DNA of 5,595 bases from Clostridia bacterium (GTDB lineage: Bacteria > Bacillota_A > Clostridia > Oscillospirales > Butyricicoccaceae). The notes beneath the pieces were generated by a model. It worked only from the letters and a program-made list of their open reading frames with translations, was not told the origin of the DNA and searched no databases. How positions within the stretch are numbered: the first letter of the stretch is position 1; every line of letters starts with the position of its first letter. The translations under genes were made by a program, and so were the position numbers. Shown piece after piece: positions 4,858 to 5,595 of this stretch. The stretch lies in contig JAFOHJ010000083.1 in assembly GCA_017421885.1 (NCBI GenBank), positions 1 through 5,595 of the forward strand. Direction: 5' to 3'.

Positions 4858-5595
4858 TCAGTCTATAGAGCAATTTCCGTTATTTTCGCTCTTTATGTGA
4901 TCAAGCATAAACGACACAAATCTTGCGGTATTGCCATAGTAATTTTGCTTCTTATAGTACATACAAACGGCCTGCTCATAGCAAAAATCCGTCACATTCA
5001 ATGCGGCCATCGGTCCTTTTCCGGCCAGTTCTCCGCCTATTCCGATCGCTATGCCCGATGAGATTATTTTATAAAAGCATCCCGAATCGTTGACCTGCGC
5101 TACAATATTAGGAAAAAAGCCTGCTTTCTTACAAGCCTCATTCAGGAGTTTTCCCTGATTTCCCTGACGGCTCATAACAACAAAGGGCTCTTCAGCCAAA
5201 TCTTTCATGAAAAGTATCTTCGAGCCAAAGCCTCTGCCGGAAGAAGCATAAACAGAAAGCTTCTGTTTGTATATCTTTGCTGCTTCATATCCCGTATACC
5301 GGTCACTTTCCACATCGATAATAATGTCATAATCACCCAGGTCTGTTTCGTCAAAATCCGCTACAAGCTCAAATCTAGTGTTTGCATATTTATTTTTATA
5401 TTTAATAATACATTCGGTGATCCACGAACGAACAGCTTTGACCAGTATTTTTATTTCTTTTGAATCGTCCGCGGCTCCGTTTACTTGCCGAAGCATATGA
5501 TCCATTTCATCAAAAATCCGTTTCAGAGAATCATACACTATCTTTCCCTTGTCATTAAGTATAATGCGATTGGGAGATCTATCGAACAGCCTTAC
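4858..5595 (-). CDS. LysR-type transcriptional regulator (5' end outside the window)
   Basis: The frame runs without a stop from the right edge (5595) to TGA 4860-4858: 245 visible residues. The first visible ones, VRLFDRSPNRIILNDKGKI, match the end of the LysR winged helix (the usual LFxR then LTxxG pattern), followed by the long linker helix YDSLKRIFDEMDHML. An internal GTG at 5538 could be mistaken for a start but lies inside this domain. The rest is a periplasmic-binding-protein-like effector domain, with ADFDETDLGDYDIIIDV and SSGIAIGIGGELAGKGP near the usual positions. About 45 N-terminal residues are missing against the usual 290-300. The effector and target genes are unknown; LysR proteins usually control a divergent neighbour, which would lie to the right, outside the window. 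Confidence 0.9.
   Translation of the reverse strand, partial: VRLFDRSPNRIILNDKGKIVYDSLKRIFDEMDHMLRQVNGAADDSKEIKILVKAVRSWITECIIKYKNKYANTRFELVADFDETDLGDYDIIIDVESDRYTGYEAAKIYKQKLSVYASSGRGFGSKILFMKDLAEEPFVVMSRQGNQGKLLNEACKKAGFFPNIVAQVNDSGCFYKIISSGIAIGIGGELAGKGPMAALNVTDFCYEQAVCMYYKKQNYYGNTARFVSFMLDHIKSENNGNCSID

Overview
The window reads like a chromosome segment of an anaerobic spore-forming Bacillota, probably of the class Clostridia. The evidence is a clear SpoVT-type AbrB regulator, an ECF-type vitamin transporter S component, AGGAG-like ribosome binding sites, and a mixed base composition (AT-rich spacers, GC-richer genes). The genus cannot be told from this sequence. No phage, IS element, CRISPR array, rRNA or tRNA was seen.

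Layout, left to right. Positions 1-179 (+) hold the last 58 codons of an unrecognised gene, closed by two strong hairpin terminators (195-221 and 231-263). Next comes an orphan promoter/operator copy (331-425). Then a divergent pair: a membrane S component of an ECF transporter (448-1020, -) and a GntR/MocR-type regulator (1152-2543, +). Their shared control region (1046-1140) is a near-duplicate of the orphan copy. The regulator is followed by a bidirectional terminator (2550-2579), and an M24 metallopeptidase converges on it (2593-3870, -). Then come a promoter and dyad, the spoVT terminator, and spoVT itself (4020-4535, -) with a sigma-G-like promoter. A 322-base gap holds a decayed 60-codon gene remnant (4639-4821, -). 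A LysR-type regulator (4858-5595, -) runs off the right edge; its reading frame continues to the last base.

How the genes work together. The S component and MocR regulator look like a classic divergent vitamin-uptake module. Regulator half-sites lie where they could block the regulator's own transcription and influence the S-component promoter. MocR regulators of the PdxR type sense pyridoxal phosphate, so vitamin B6 uptake is the leading guess. The regulator is odd in two ways: an in-frame TAG with perfectly continued homology behind it, and Arg in place of the PLP-binding Lys. Its operator is duplicated, one copy on each side of the transporter gene. These linked oddities are the most interesting part of the window. 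The peptidase, spoVT and LysR genes appear to be separate transcription units.
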